Assembly: GCF_030264295.1 (NCBI RefSeq)
Contig: NZ_CP127173.1
Location: 9,245,501 to 9,309,500 of the forward strand
DNA: 64,000 nucleotides
Source of the DNA: Amycolatopsis nalaikhensis
GTDB lineage: Bacteria; Actinomycetota; Actinomycetes; Mycobacteriales; Pseudonocardiaceae
Reading direction: 5' to 3'
Part shown: positions 16,115 to 24,538 of the stretch, one piece after another
Position numbering within the stretch: the first letter of the stretch is position 1
Layout: every line of letters begins with the position of its first letter
The notes under the pieces: model-generated
What the model saw: only the letters and a program-made list of their open reading frames with translations
Databases searched by the model: none
Told to the model about the DNA's origin: nothing
Program-made: the position numbers and the translations under genes

Positions 16115-16888
16115 TCAGTCCTCCGCGTCCTCGGCGGGAAACTCCGGCGGAGCCTGCAGATCATGGGCGCGGAACAGCACAGCATGCTCAACACCCATGG
16201 CTTTCCCGCACATAGCGGCAAATTGCGGAATGAAGTCAGCCGGAGCAGGGTGATCAGGAAGCGCGGCCAGATACGCGGCATGAGCCTCAAGCGAGGCAAC
16301 CCCAAGCCGCAACGGCTCCCCGGTCACATCGACCCCATGGGTAGCACCCGAACCCGGCAAACCTGGAACGATGTACCACCGCGGCGAGTGCGGCTCGAGG
16401 CCCTCCTCGGAGACCTGTTCCGGGAACACCCACCGATTCCCGGCATCCCGCAACGCATCCAGCGTCGCGAGCCCAGCCGCGCGATGGTCAGCCTGGTCGA
16501 AACCAAACGGCGTCTCCACGTCATACCCGACACCGAGCACGACGTCCGGCTTGAAGCGGCGAATCTCCCGGCAGATATCCCGACGCAAGTCGAGCCCGTA
16601 GACCAGCACCCCGTCCGGGTGCTCGAGCACCGTCAGGTGCGACACCCCGACCACGTCGCAAGCGGCCCGCTGCTCGGCGACGCGCAGGCGGGCCGTCTCC
16701 TCGGGTGGGTTCGGCATGCCCGCCTCGCCTCGGGTGAGCAGCAGGTAACCGACCTCGATGCCCGCCGCCGTCCAGCGGGCCACCGCTGCCGATGTTCCGT
16801 ACTCCATGTCGTCCGGGTGGGCGACCACGCACAGCACGCGGCGGAACGACTCCTCGGGCAGGGCGGGCAGCGGTGTCATACCCGACAT
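16115..16888 (-). CDS. PIG-L family deacetylase
   Basis: A 257-residue zinc-dependent de-N-acetylase of the PIG-L/MshB/BshB superfamily, acting on N-acetyl amino sugars or related amides. The zinc/catalytic motif AHPDDMEYG is at about residues 23-31, and the third ligand histidine is in DQADHRAAG at about 132. Glycine-rich GVGYDVETPFGFD and the C-terminal region are typical. Two in-frame starts exist, 16888 and 16879. It is divergent from the aminotransferase operon with 72 bp between. It may act in mycothiol-like or secondary metabolism, but the substrate is not determinable. Confidence 0.85.
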   Translation of the reverse strand: MSGMTPLPALPEESFRRVLCVVAHPDDMEYGTSAAVARWTAAGIEVGYLLLTRGEAGMPNPPEETARLRVAEQRAACDVVGVSHLTVLEHPDGVLVYGLDLRRDICREIRRFKPDVVLGVGYDVETPFGFDQADHRAAGLATLDALRDAGNRWVFPEQVSEEGLEPHSPRWYIVPGLPGSGATHGVDVTGEPLRLGVASLEAHAAYLAALPDHPAPADFIPQFAAMCGKAMGVEHAVLFRAHDLQAPPEFPAEDAED

Positions 16889-16935
16889 CCTGACAGACCT
16901 CGGGCGTCGTAGTCGTCACTACAAACTTGCATCTT

Positions 16936-16951
16936 CTGAAAGATTCGCTAC
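16936..16951 (+). promoter_or_regulatory. 16-bp motif shared with the RpiR-linked locus
   Basis: CTGAAAGATTCGCTAC, nine bases before the aminotransferase GTG. The same sequence with one change (CTGAAATATTCGCTAC) occurs at 50446-50461 between the RpiR regulator and the CopD-like gene. An inverted GTAGT-CGTC-ACTAC sits just upstream, near 16910. The TGAAA..CTAC(A) form resembles half-sites bound by RpiR/HexR-type regulators. Confidence 0.45.
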
Positions 16952-16960
16952 CGTAGACCC

Positions 16961-18152
16961 GTGACCACGACGACCGACGAGATCAGCCGCGTCGACTCCA
17001 GTACCGCTCGCAACTACCACCCCCTGCCCGTCGTGCTGACCGAAGGGCAGGGCGCCTGGGTCACCGACGTCGACGGGCGGCGTTACCTCGACCTGCTCGC
17101 CGGGTACAGCGCCCTCAACTTCGGCCACGGCGACAAGGAACTGCTCGCCGTCGCCCACGAGCAGCTCGACCGGCTCACCCTGACCAGCCGGGCCTTCCAC
17201 CACGACCGGCTCGCCACCTTCACCTCCGAACTCGCCGCCCTCGCGGGCATGGACCTCGTCCTGCCGATGAACACCGGCGCCGAGGCCGTCGAAACCGCGA
17301 TCAAGGTCGCCCGGAAGTGGGGCTACACCGTCAAGGGCGTGCCCGCCGGGCGCGCGCGGATCGTCGTGGCCGGCGGCAACTTCCATGGCCGCACCACGAC
17401 CATCGTCGGCTTCTCCGACGATCCCGTCGCCACCGCGAACTTCGGCCCCTTCACCCCCGGCTTCGACACCGTCCCCTTCGGTGACGCCGACGCCCTGCGC
17501 GCGGCCCTCACCGAGGACACCGTCGCCGTGCTTCTCGAGCCCGTGCAAGGGGAAGCCGGTGTCGTGCTGCCGCCCGAGCGCTACCTCGCCGCCGTGCGCG
17601 AGGCCTGCACCGAAAACTCCGTGCTGATGATCGCCGACGAGATCCAGTCGGGCCTCGGCCGGACCGGGCACACCTTCGCGTGCGAACACTTCGGCGTCGT
17701 GCCGGACGTCTACCTGCTGGGCAAGGCCCTCGGCGGCGGCCTGGTCCCGGTGTCGGCCGTCGTGTCGCGGCGGGACGTCCTCGGTGTCCTGCGGCCGGGC
17801 CAGCACGGCAGCACCTTCGGCGGCAACCCGCTGGCCTGCGCGGTCGGCACGGCCGTGGTCCGCAAGCTCGCCACCGGGGAGCCGCAACGCCGGGCCGCCG
17901 AGCTGGGCGCGGTCTTCCAGGGACTGCTCGCCGAGCTCCCCGAACGTCCGCCAGGTGCGCAGCCTCGGGCTCTGGGCCGGGATCGACGTCGTCGGGCGCA
18001 GCGGGCGCGACGTCTGCGAAGGCCTTCTGAAGCGCGGCGTGCTCGCGAAGGACGCCCACGGCTCCACCATCCGGCTCGCTCCCCCGCTCGTCATCAGCGA
18101 GGCCGACCTGCGGCACGCCGTCGCGCAGCTGGCCGAAGAACTCCGCTCGTGA
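16961..18152 (+). pseudogene. Ornithine-type aminotransferase (class III PLP), single-base frameshift
   Basis: Class III PLP transaminase resembling ornithine-oxoacid aminotransferase; intact it would be 396 residues. The first frame gives the PLP and substrate regions: MNTGAEAVETAIK, GNFHGRT, IADEIQSGLGRTG, and the PLP lysine in LLGKALGGG. At the CCCC run 17938-17941 the frame breaks. Removing one C restores ELPNVRQVRSLGLWAGID and the normal C-terminus GILAP-type segment STIRLAPPLVISEADL ending at 18152. Without correction the frame reads into an Arg-rich shadow and joins the next gene by chance. The GTG at 16961 is nearly leaderless relative to the motif at 16936. It is either a real pseudogene or a sequencing indel. 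Confidence 0.85.
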
Positions 18153-19072
18153 AAGAACTCCTGCGCGGCCACGCCGAACTCGTCGAGGTGGCCGGACGGC
18201 TCGTCCCCCGGCGCCTGCCCTTGGGAGCGCTGCACCCGCGGCTCGACGAGGTCGCGCGGATGCCCGCGGGGGTGCGGCTGGAGTTCGACACCGACGCCCG
18301 CGGCTTCGGCTGGGACGTCGAGATCACCGGGCCCGGAGACGTCGACGTCGTCATCGACGGCACCCTCGTGCGCCGCGCGCCGACGGTCCACGTCGACGGC
18401 CTGCCCGCCGGGCGCAAGCGCGTGCGGGTCTGGCTGCCGCAGTCCAGCCACGTCAGCCTCGGCGCCCTCGACGTGCGCGGTGACGTCGCCCCGGTGCCGG
18501 AAGGGCCGCGCTGGATCGCCTACGGCAGCTCGATCACCCAGTGCCGCCTCGCCGCCGGGCCGTCGGAAACGTGGCCCGCGCTCGTCGCGACGGCGCTCGG
18601 GTGGTCCCTGCGCTGCCTGGGCTTCGCCGGGGAGTGCCACCTCGACCCGGCCGTGGCGCGATTCATCCGCGACACCGAAGCCGACGTGATCAGCCTCTGC
18701 GTCGGCGTCAACATCCACGGCGCCGCGTCGTTCTCCGCGCGCACGCTCGGGCCCGCGCTGGAGGGATTCGTCCGCACGATCCGCGAGGGCCACCCCGACA
18801 CGCCGATCCTGCTGACCACTCCCCTGTACGCGCCCGAGCGCGAACAGCAGCCGAACGCGCTGGGGCTGACGCTGGCCGACGTGCGGGCCGAGGTCGCGGC
18901 CGCCGCGCCGGACCTGCCCGTCGTCGACGGTACCTCGATCCTCGGCCCGGCCGACGCCGGTCTTCTCGACGACGGCCTGCACCCCGGCGCCGAGGGCTAC
19001 CGCCTGATCGCCGACCGCCTGCGGCCGCACCTCGCCGCCCTCCTCCCCGACCCCGAAGGGCTCCACCCGTGA
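18149..19072 (+). CDS. SGNH/GDSL hydrolase
   Basis: A 307-residue esterase or lipase-like hydrolase with an N-terminal beta-sandwich domain (about residues 20-115, FDTDARGFGWDVEI..) followed by a flavodoxin-like SGNH domain. Block I is WIAYGSSITQC, with the nucleophile Ser at about residue 125. The Gly and Asn blocks are CVGVNIHG, and the catalytic Asp-His pair is DDGLHPGAEGY near the C-terminus. GTG 18149 overlaps the aminotransferase stop by 4 bp. No signal peptide is seen. It is followed by a 4-bp overlap with the dehydrogenase, so it sits mid-operon and may deacylate the pathway intermediate. Confidence 0.85.
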   Translation: MKELLRGHAELVEVAGRLVPRRLPLGALHPRLDEVARMPAGVRLEFDTDARGFGWDVEITGPGDVDVVIDGTLVRRAPTVHVDGLPAGRKRVRVWLPQSSHVSLGALDVRGDVAPVPEGPRWIAYGSSITQCRLAAGPSETWPALVATALGWSLRCLGFAGECHLDPAVARFIRDTEADVISLCVGVNIHGAASFSARTLGPALEGFVRTIREGHPDTPILLTTPLYAPEREQQPNALGLTLADVRAEVAAAAPDLPVVDGTSILGPADAGLLDDGLHPGAEGYRLIADRLRPHLAALLPDPEGLHP

Positions 19073-20143
19073 AGATCCTCGTGCTGCCGGGCGACGGCAT
19101 CGGCCCCGAGATCACCGCCGCCACCCTCGACGTGCTCGCCGCCGCCGACGACCTGCTCGGGCTCGGCCTCGACATCGAGACCCGGGACATCGGCCTGGCC
19201 TCGCTCAAGACCGAGGGCACCACGCTGCCGGACGCGGTCATGGCGCGGATCCCGGAGGTCGACGGCGTCCTGCTCGGCCCGGTCTCGCACTACGACTACC
19301 CGCCGCGTGCCGAGGGCGGGATCAACCCGTCGGCCGAGCTGCGGACGGTGTTCGAGCTGTTCGCCAACGTCCGGCCGTGCCGTTCGCGGCCGGGGCTGAG
19401 CCTGCTGCGCGCCCCGATGGACCTGGTCATCGTGCGGGAGAACACCGAGGGCTTCTACGCCGATCGGAACATGCACGCCGGCACCGGCGAGTTCATGCCC
19501 GACCCCGATCTCGCGCTGTCGGTGCGCAAGGTGAGCGCGAAGGCCGCCGAACGGGTGGCCGTCGCGGCGTTCGAGCTGGCGCGCGGCCGCCGTCGCAAGG
19601 TCACCGCGGTGCACAAGGCGAACGTGCTGAAGCTGTCGGACGGGCTGTTCCTGCGCGAGGTCCGGAAGGTCGCCGAGCGCTATCCCGACGTCGAGCTGGA
19701 AGAGCTGATCGTCGACGCGACCGCCGCGCTGCTGATCCGCACGCCCGACCGCTTCGACGTGCTGGTCACCACCAACATGTTCGGCGACATCCTGTCCGAC
19801 GAGGCCTCGGAGCTTCTCCGGCGGGCTCGGCCTCGGCGGCTCGATCAACGCGGGGCACGACCTGTGCGTCGGCCAGGCCCAGCACGGTTCCGCGCCCGAC
19901 ATCGCCGGACTCGGCGTCGCCAACCCGACGTCCCTCGTGCTCTCCGCGGCGATGCTGCTCGACTGGCGCGGCCGCCGCGACGGCAACCCCGCGCTCGTCG
20001 AGGCCGCCGACCTGATCTCCGCGGCCGTCGACACCGTGCTCGACGACCCCGCCACCCGCACCCGCGACCTCGGCGGCTCCCTCAGCACCGCCGGGTACGC
20101 CGAAGCGGTCGCCCACGCCCTCACGAAGAACGGAAGCCGATGA
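19069..20143 (+). pseudogene. Isocitrate/isopropylmalate dehydrogenase family, single-base frameshift
   Basis: NAD-dependent beta-decarboxylating dehydrogenase; corrected length 357 residues. The first frame contains LPGDGIGPEI, RENTEGFYADRN, the catalytic KANVLKLSDGLF and TTNMFGDILSDEASEL. At CTTCTCC (19813-19819) an extra T shifts the frame. Removing it gives SGGLGLGGSINAGHD followed by GSAPDIAGLGVANPTS, which is exactly the expected family continuation, to the stop at 20143. The GTG start at 19069 overlaps the SGNH gene stop, and the stop overlaps the aldehyde dehydrogenase ATG. The RENTEGFY motif fits the tartrate/isocitrate/homoisocitrate group as well as isopropylmalate. Real decay and a sequencing indel are both possible. 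Confidence 0.85.
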
Positions 20144-21888
20144 TCCTCTCCGTCGACCCGGCCACCGGCACCGAGCTGGCCCGGTTCAGCCCGCAGTCCC
20201 CTGTGGACGTCGAAGCGGCACTCGACGCGGCCGTCACCGCCCAGGCCCGCTGGCGCACCGTCGACGTCACCGAACGGGTGGGCCTCCTGCGCGAACTCGC
20301 GCGGATTCTCCGTGACGGCAAGGAGAAGTACGCGCGGCTGATCACGGCCGAGATGGGCAAGCCGCTCGCCGAGGCCGAAGCCGAGATCGAGAAGTGCGCG
20401 GTGACGTGCGAGCACTACGCCGGGCAGGCGCCGGCCTACCTGGCCGAGCGGCCGGTCCCGCCGGACAGCGTGGTGGTCTACGACCCGCTCGGCGTGGTGC
20501 TGGCCGTGATGCCGTGGAACTACCCGTTCTGGCAGTTCTTCCGCTTCGCCGCGCCCGCGCTCGCCGCGGGCAACGGCATCGTGCTGAAGCACGCGGGGAA
20601 CGTGCCGCAGTGCGCGCTGGCCATCGCGGACCTGGTCCGAGACGCGGGCACACCCGACGGCCTGGTGCGGGTGCTGCTGGTGGAGACCGACGCCGTCGCC
20701 GGGCTCATCGCCGACGACCGGATCGCGGCCGTCACCTTCACCGGCTCGACGCGGGTCGGCGCCGAGATCGCCGCGCAAGCCGGGGCCGCGCTGAAGAAGC
20801 AGGTCCTCGAGCTGGGCGGATCCGACCCGTTCGTCGTGCTGGCCGACGCCGACGTGCCCGCCGCCGCGGCCACCGCCGTCACGGCCCGGTTCGTCAACGG
20901 CGGGCAGAGCTGCGTCAACGCCAAGCGGTTCATCGTCGAAGAAGCCGTGGCGGACGAGTTCGTCCGGGAGTTCGTCGCCGCGGCCGCCGCGCTGCGGGTG
21001 GGCCCGCTGGCGCGGGAAAACCTCCGCGAGGCCCTGCACGACCAGGTCGTCCGCAGCGTCGACGCGGGCGCTTCCCTGCTGCTGGGCGGAAAACCCGCCG
21101 ACGGGCCGGGCTGGTTCTACCCGCCGACCGTGCTCGACCACGTGACACCCGGGATGGCGGTGTTCGACGAGGAGACCTTCGGGCCGGTCGCCGCGATCAC
21201 CCGCGTCGCCGACGCCGACGAAGCGGTCACCTTGGCCAACCGCACGGAGTTCGGTCTCGGCGCAGCCTTGTGGACGCGTGACCTCGAGCGCGCCGCCGCG
21301 CTGGTGCCGCGGTTCGACGCGGGCGCGGTGTTCGTCAACGGGATGGTCGCGTCCGACCCGCGCCTGCCCTTCGGCGGCGTCAAGAAGTCCGGCTACGGCC
21401 GCGAACTCGGCGCCGAAGGGATCCGCGAGTTCACCAACGTCAAGACGGTGTGGCGCGGCCCGGGCGCGACGTCGTTCGCGCCCTCGGTCCTGCGCCCGGC
21501 CGAGCTGCCCGCGCACAACCGCGGCGGCGGGGCGAGCACCGTGCCGCTGGTGACGCGCGCGGTCGGCGCGCGGGTGTTCCTCAACGGCACCACGCACTTC
21601 GACGGCGGCGCGGGCATCCCGCTGCACACCCACAACTGCCCGGAGAGCGTGGTGATCCTGGACGGGACGGCGATCGTCGAGATCGACGGCACCGAGCACC
21701 GCCTCGAACGCGGGGACACGACCTACGTCGACGCGGGCACCCCGCACCGGTTCCGCAACGCGTCGGCGACCGAGCCGATGCGCATCCTGTGGACCTACGC
21801 CTCGGTCGATGCGACCCGCACGATCGTCGAAACGGGGGTGACGACCCGCGTCGACGCCGAACACGCGAATGCGAAACTTTCGAAATAG
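20140..21888 (+). CDS. Aldehyde dehydrogenase fused to a C-terminal cupin domain
   Basis: A 582-residue predicted fusion. Residues 1-~450 are an NAD(P)-dependent aldehyde dehydrogenase of the succinate-semialdehyde type. It has the MPWNYPFWQ cofactor segment, FTGSTRVG, the catalytic Glu in LELGGSDPF, and the catalytic Cys in NGGQSCVNAKRF, ending GYGRELGAEGIREFTNVKTVW. Residues ~465-582 are a single cupin barrel (GIPLHTHNCPESVVIL, GDTTYVDAGTPHRFRN) that normally occurs as a separate small protein. No stop or good internal ribosome site separates them. ATG 20140 overlaps the previous stop. Whether the fusion is native or comes from a junction indel is uncertain. Likely role: oxidation of the aldehyde produced by the aminotransferase. 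Confidence 0.82.
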   Translation: MILSVDPATGTELARFSPQSPVDVEAALDAAVTAQARWRTVDVTERVGLLRELARILRDGKEKYARLITAEMGKPLAEAEAEIEKCAVTCEHYAGQAPAYLAERPVPPDSVVVYDPLGVVLAVMPWNYPFWQFFRFAAPALAAGNGIVLKHAGNVPQCALAIADLVRDAGTPDGLVRVLLVETDAVAGLIADDRIAAVTFTGSTRVGAEIAAQAGAALKKQVLELGGSDPFVVLADADVPAAAATAVTARFVNGGQSCVNAKRFIVEEAVADEFVREFVAAAAALRVGPLARENLREALHDQVVRSVDAGASLLLGGKPADGPGWFYPPTVLDHVTPGMAVFDEETFGPVAAITRVADADEAVTLANRTEFGLGAALWTRDLERAAALVPRFDAGAVFVNGMVASDPRLPFGGVKKSGYGRELGAEGIREFTNVKTVWRGPGATSFAPSVLRPAELPAHNRGGGASTVPLVTRAVGARVFLNGTTHFDGGAGIPLHTHNCPESVVILDGTAIVEIDGTEHRLERGDTTYVDAGTPHRFRNASATEPMRILWTYASVDATRTIVETGVTTRVDAEHANAKLSK

Positions 21889-21909
21889 GCCCGATTTCGA
21901 AAGTTTCGC
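21871..21909. terminator. Perfect 16-bp stem hairpin after the ALDH-cupin operon
   Basis: GCGAAACTTTCGAAAT, a 7-base loop, and the exact reverse complement. It overlaps the last codons and stop of the ALDH-cupin gene. A strong terminator is the simplest reading. The symmetric AAACTTTCGAAA core could also be a protein-binding site for the CE15 gene downstream. Confidence 0.65.
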
Positions 21910-21923
21910 GGCGCGCCTCGTTC

Positions 21924-21953
21924 TTGACGGCGGAAACTGAACGGTTCTACCGT
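21924..21953 (+). promoter_or_regulatory. Candidate promoter of the CE15 gene
   Basis: TTGACG (21924-21929) and TACCGT (21948-21953) with an 18-bp spacer, 35 bp before the GTG start, directly downstream of the strong hairpin. Confidence 0.45.
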
Positions 21954-21987
21954 TTTCGCATTCGTTTCCCCGGAAGGGAGAACTCCG

Positions 21988-23544
21988 GTGCGCCGTTCCC
22001 GGATCCGTTCGGCCGTCGTCTTCTTCGTCGCCACCCTGCTCGCCGTCGGCGGCGTGCTCACCGTCACCGGGGAAGCCGCCGCCGCGGCGGTCGAAGACGA
22101 GGGCGCGGACTGCCCCGTCTCGGTGCCCGGTTCGTGGCCGTCGACCGCGAAACTTCCCGATCCCTTCAAGAAGATCGACGGCACGCGCATCACCGCGAAG
22201 GCCGACTGGCGGTGCCGCCGGGCGGAGATCAAGAAGCTCGCGGAGCGGACGATCTACGGCGAGAAGCACGCGAAACCGGCCAGTGTCACCGGCAGCGTCT
22301 CGAACACCGGCATCACGGTGAACGTCTCCGAAAACGGCCGGAGCGCGAGCTTCTCCGCCGGGGTCGAACTGCCGAGCGGGACCGGGCCGTTCCCGGCCGT
22401 CGTCGTGGTGGGCGGATTCGGCGCGGACACGGCCACCATCAAGGCCGCCGGGGCCGCCGTCATCACCTACGACCCGCTGGCGGTGGGTAAAGAAGGAACG
22501 CCGCGGAACAACAAACAGGGCGCGTTCTACAGCATTTACGGGGCGACGAGCAGCACCGGGCTGCTGGCCGCGTGGGCGTGGGGCGTGAGCCGGATCATCG
22601 ACGTCGTCGAGCAGTCGGGCGGGCGGATCCTCAAGCCCGACGCGCTGGGTGTCACGGGCTGCTCGCGCTACGGCAAGGGCGCCTTCGCGATCGGCGCACT
22701 CGACCAGCGCATCGCCCTGACCATGCCGATCGAGTCGGGCACCGCGGGGGTGCCGATCCTGCGCGGGATCCCCGGCGAGAGCGGTTCGCAGCCGCTGAGC
22801 AACGCCTACGGGGAACAGCCGTGGTTCGGCGACGCGTTCAGCGCGTACACCGGCAACCCGGGCGCCCTGCCGGTGGACACGCACGAACTGGTCGCCCTGG
22901 TCGCGCCGCGCGGGCTGTTCATCATGGAGAACCCGCACGTCGACTGGCTGGGCGCCCGCTCCGGCAGCGTCGCGGCGTTGGCCGGTGCGGAGGTCTACAA
23001 AGGACTCGGCGCGGGCGAGAACATCACCTACTGGTCCGACGTCCAGGACGGCACCCACTGCGCGTCCCGGCCCGAATGGCGGACGCCGCTGCAGCAGAAC
23101 ATCCAGAAGTTCCTGCTGAAGACCGGCAGCGCGGCGGGTACGTTCCGGATCTCGGCCAAGAAGGCCGGGAACCTGGCCGAGTGGCGGGACTGGCCGACCC
23201 CGACCCTCACCGACGGCCCAGGTACGACCACGCCGACCACACCGACGACGCCGCTCCCGGTCGGCTGCACGGCCACGGTGTCGGTGAACCAGTGGTCGGG
23301 CGGGTTCGTCACGACGGTCCGCGTCACGGCGGGCGCCGCGCCGATCACCGGCTGGACCGTCACCGCGACGCTGCCCGCGGGTGCCGCGATCACCAGCGCG
23401 TGGAACGCGGGGCGCAGCGGCGACACCGGCACGGTCCGGTTCACCAACGCCGGCTTCAACGGCAACCTCGGCGCGGGCCAATCGACCGAGTTCGGCTACC
23501 AGGGCACCGGAACCGGCACGGGGACGACCGCGACCTGCGGTTAG
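21988..23544 (+). CDS. Secreted glucuronoyl methylesterase (CE15) with C-terminal CBM2
   Basis: A 518-residue exported enzyme that hydrolyses ester bonds between lignin alcohols and 4-O-methylglucuronoyl groups of xylan. GTG 21988 has GGAAGGGAG upstream. Residues 1-34 are a Sec signal (RSRIRSAVVFFVATLLA..AAAA). The catalytic domain spans about 40-400, with the CE15 nucleophile motif GCSRYGKG at about 226, an acidic residue in MPIESGTAG, and histidine candidates in DGTHCASRPEW. A Thr/Pro linker (TTTPTTPTTPLP) leads to a CBM2-type cellulose-binding module, about 420-515 (VNQWSGGFVTTVRVTAG), bounded by Cys residues. It stands alone and is not part of the upstream operon. Confidence 0.92.
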   Translation: MRRSRIRSAVVFFVATLLAVGGVLTVTGEAAAAAVEDEGADCPVSVPGSWPSTAKLPDPFKKIDGTRITAKADWRCRRAEIKKLAERTIYGEKHAKPASVTGSVSNTGITVNVSENGRSASFSAGVELPSGTGPFPAVVVVGGFGADTATIKAAGAAVITYDPLAVGKEGTPRNNKQGAFYSIYGATSSTGLLAAWAWGVSRIIDVVEQSGGRILKPDALGVTGCSRYGKGAFAIGALDQRIALTMPIESGTAGVPILRGIPGESGSQPLSNAYGEQPWFGDAFSAYTGNPGALPVDTHELVALVAPRGLFIMENPHVDWLGARSGSVAALAGAEVYKGLGAGENITYWSDVQDGTHCASRPEWRTPLQQNIQKFLLKTGSAAGTFRISAKKAGNLAEWRDWPTPTLTDGPGTTTPTTPTTPLPVGCTATVSVNQWSGGFVTTVRVTAGAAPITGWTVTATLPAGAAITSAWNAGRSGDTGTVRFTNAGFNGNLGAGQSTEFGYQGTGTGTGTTATCG

Positions 23545-23559
23545 TTGCGTCTAACGCAA
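23545..23559. promoter_or_regulatory. 15-bp palindrome upstream of the epimerase-like gene
   Basis: TTGCGT-CTA-ACGCAA begins right after the CE15 stop; a further TTGCGT lies at 23576-23581. Position and symmetry suggest an operator controlling the epimerase/darcynin pair. No regulator gene is adjacent. Confidence 0.4.
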
Positions 23560-23586
23560 TCCGCTCTTGCCAAAGTTGCGTGGCAC

Positions 23587-23603
23587 GAGCCGCGTCGCGG
23601 CTC
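23587..23603. terminator. Short perfect hairpin after CE15
   Basis: GAGCCGCG-T-CGCGGCTC, 8-bp arms around one base, 45 bp after the CE15 stop and 44 bp before the next start. Possible terminator or 5'-leader structure. Confidence 0.4.
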
Positions 23604-23647
23604 CTAACTTCGGACTCGAACCGAGTTCACCGAAGAAGGAGCACCCC

Positions 23648-24538
23648 ATGCACGTGTTCGTCACCGGCGCGACCGGCTGGATCGGCTCGGCCGTCGTCGA
23701 CGACCTGCTCGCCGCCGGGCACGAGGTCACCGGCCTCGCCCGGTCGGAAGCCGCGGCCCTGGCGCTGGCCAAGAAGGGCGCGCGGGTTCGCCGCGGCGAC
23801 CTCGACGACCTGGCCGGCCTGCGCGACGGCGCCCTCGACGCCCAGGGCGTCGTCCACCTCGCCAACAAGCACGACTGGGCGAACCCGGCCGAGAGCAACC
23901 GAGCTGAGCGGGCGGCGGTCGAGACGATCGCCGACGCCCTGGTCGGCACCGACCGGCCGTTCGTCCTCGCCGCCGGGCTTTCCGGTCTGGTCCGGGACCG
24001 TCCCGCGGTCGAGACCGACGTCTCCCCCGAGGTCGGCCCCGGCGCCCACCGCGGCGGCAGCGAAAACCTCGCGCTCGAATACGCCGAGAAGGGCGTGCGG
24101 GCGGTCAGCGTCCGGTTCGCCCCATCGGTGCACGGCGTCGGCGACCACGGGTTCCTCGCGGCCATCACCGCGTCGGCCCGCGAGCACGGCGTCTCGGCCT
24201 ACCTCGGCGACGGCACCACGGCGTGGGCCGCGGTCCACCGCCCCGCCGCGGCCGAGCTCGTCCGGCTCGGCCTCGAGGGCGCGCCAGCCGGGTCGCGCCT
24301 GCACGCCGTCGCCGAGGAAGCCGTCACGACTCGCGCGATCGCGGAGGCGGTCGGGCGCGTCCTCGGCCTCCCGGTGGTTTCGCTGGCTCCGGAGGAGGCG
24401 GCCGGGCACTTCGGGTTCGTCGGCCGGTTCTTCGGGCTGGACATGGCCGCGTCGAGCGCGATCACCCGCGAACTGCTCGGCTGGACGCCGACCGGCCCCA
24501 CGCTGGTCGAGGACATCGAGGGCGGTGCGTACGCGTGA
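23648..24538 (+). CDS. NAD(P)-dependent epimerase/dehydratase-like SDR protein
   Basis: A 296-residue extended/atypical SDR. The dinucleotide-binding TGATGWIGSAVVDDLL is at residues 7-22, followed by HEVTGLARSEA and the RRGDLDDL acidic residue. The usual YxxxK pair is not obvious; NLALEYAEKGVRAV near residue 140 holds a Tyr with a Lys two positions later, so the member is atypical and may bind cofactor without classic epimerase chemistry. ATG 23648 follows GAAGGAG; an upstream in-frame ATG at 23567 would add 27 unlikely residues. The stop overlaps the darcynin GTG by 4 bp. Confidence 0.85.
   Translation: MHVFVTGATGWIGSAVVDDLLAAGHEVTGLARSEAAALALAKKGARVRRGDLDDLAGLRDGALDAQGVVHLANKHDWANPAESNRAERAAVETIADALVGTDRPFVLAAGLSGLVRDRPAVETDVSPEVGPGAHRGGSENLALEYAEKGVRAVSVRFAPSVHGVGDHGFLAAITASAREHGVSAYLGDGTTAWAAVHRPAAAELVRLGLEGAPAGSRLHAVAEEAVTTRAIAEAVGRVLGLPVVSLAPEEAAGHFGFVGRFFGLDMAASSAITRELLGWTPTGPTLVEDIEGGAYA

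Noticed and set aside
14554..16215. An Arg/Pro-rich 553-codon plus-strand open frame over the encapsulin
   Set aside because: It is a shifted-frame shadow of the C-rich encapsulin gene, whose own frame shows clear HK97/cNMP domain motifs.
16961..19072. A 703-codon open frame that could be read as an aminotransferase-SGNH hydrolase fusion
   Set aside because: The middle ~75 codons are Arg-rich shadow translation. The true aminotransferase C-terminus is in another frame, and the hydrolase has its own GTG with a 4-bp overlap, so the fusion is a by-product of the frameshift.
18541..21888. A 1,115-codon open frame apparently joining IPMDH-like and aldehyde dehydrogenase
   Set aside because: It begins in shadow of the SGNH gene and crosses the frameshifted dehydrogenase. 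The aldehyde dehydrogenase has a proper ATG at 20140 overlapping the corrected dehydrogenase stop.
18997..23481. A 1,494-codon minus-strand open frame
   Set aside because: It is antisense to five well-supported genes, is dominated by Arg/Gly/Asp/His low complexity and has no family motif. This is typical for GC-rich DNA.
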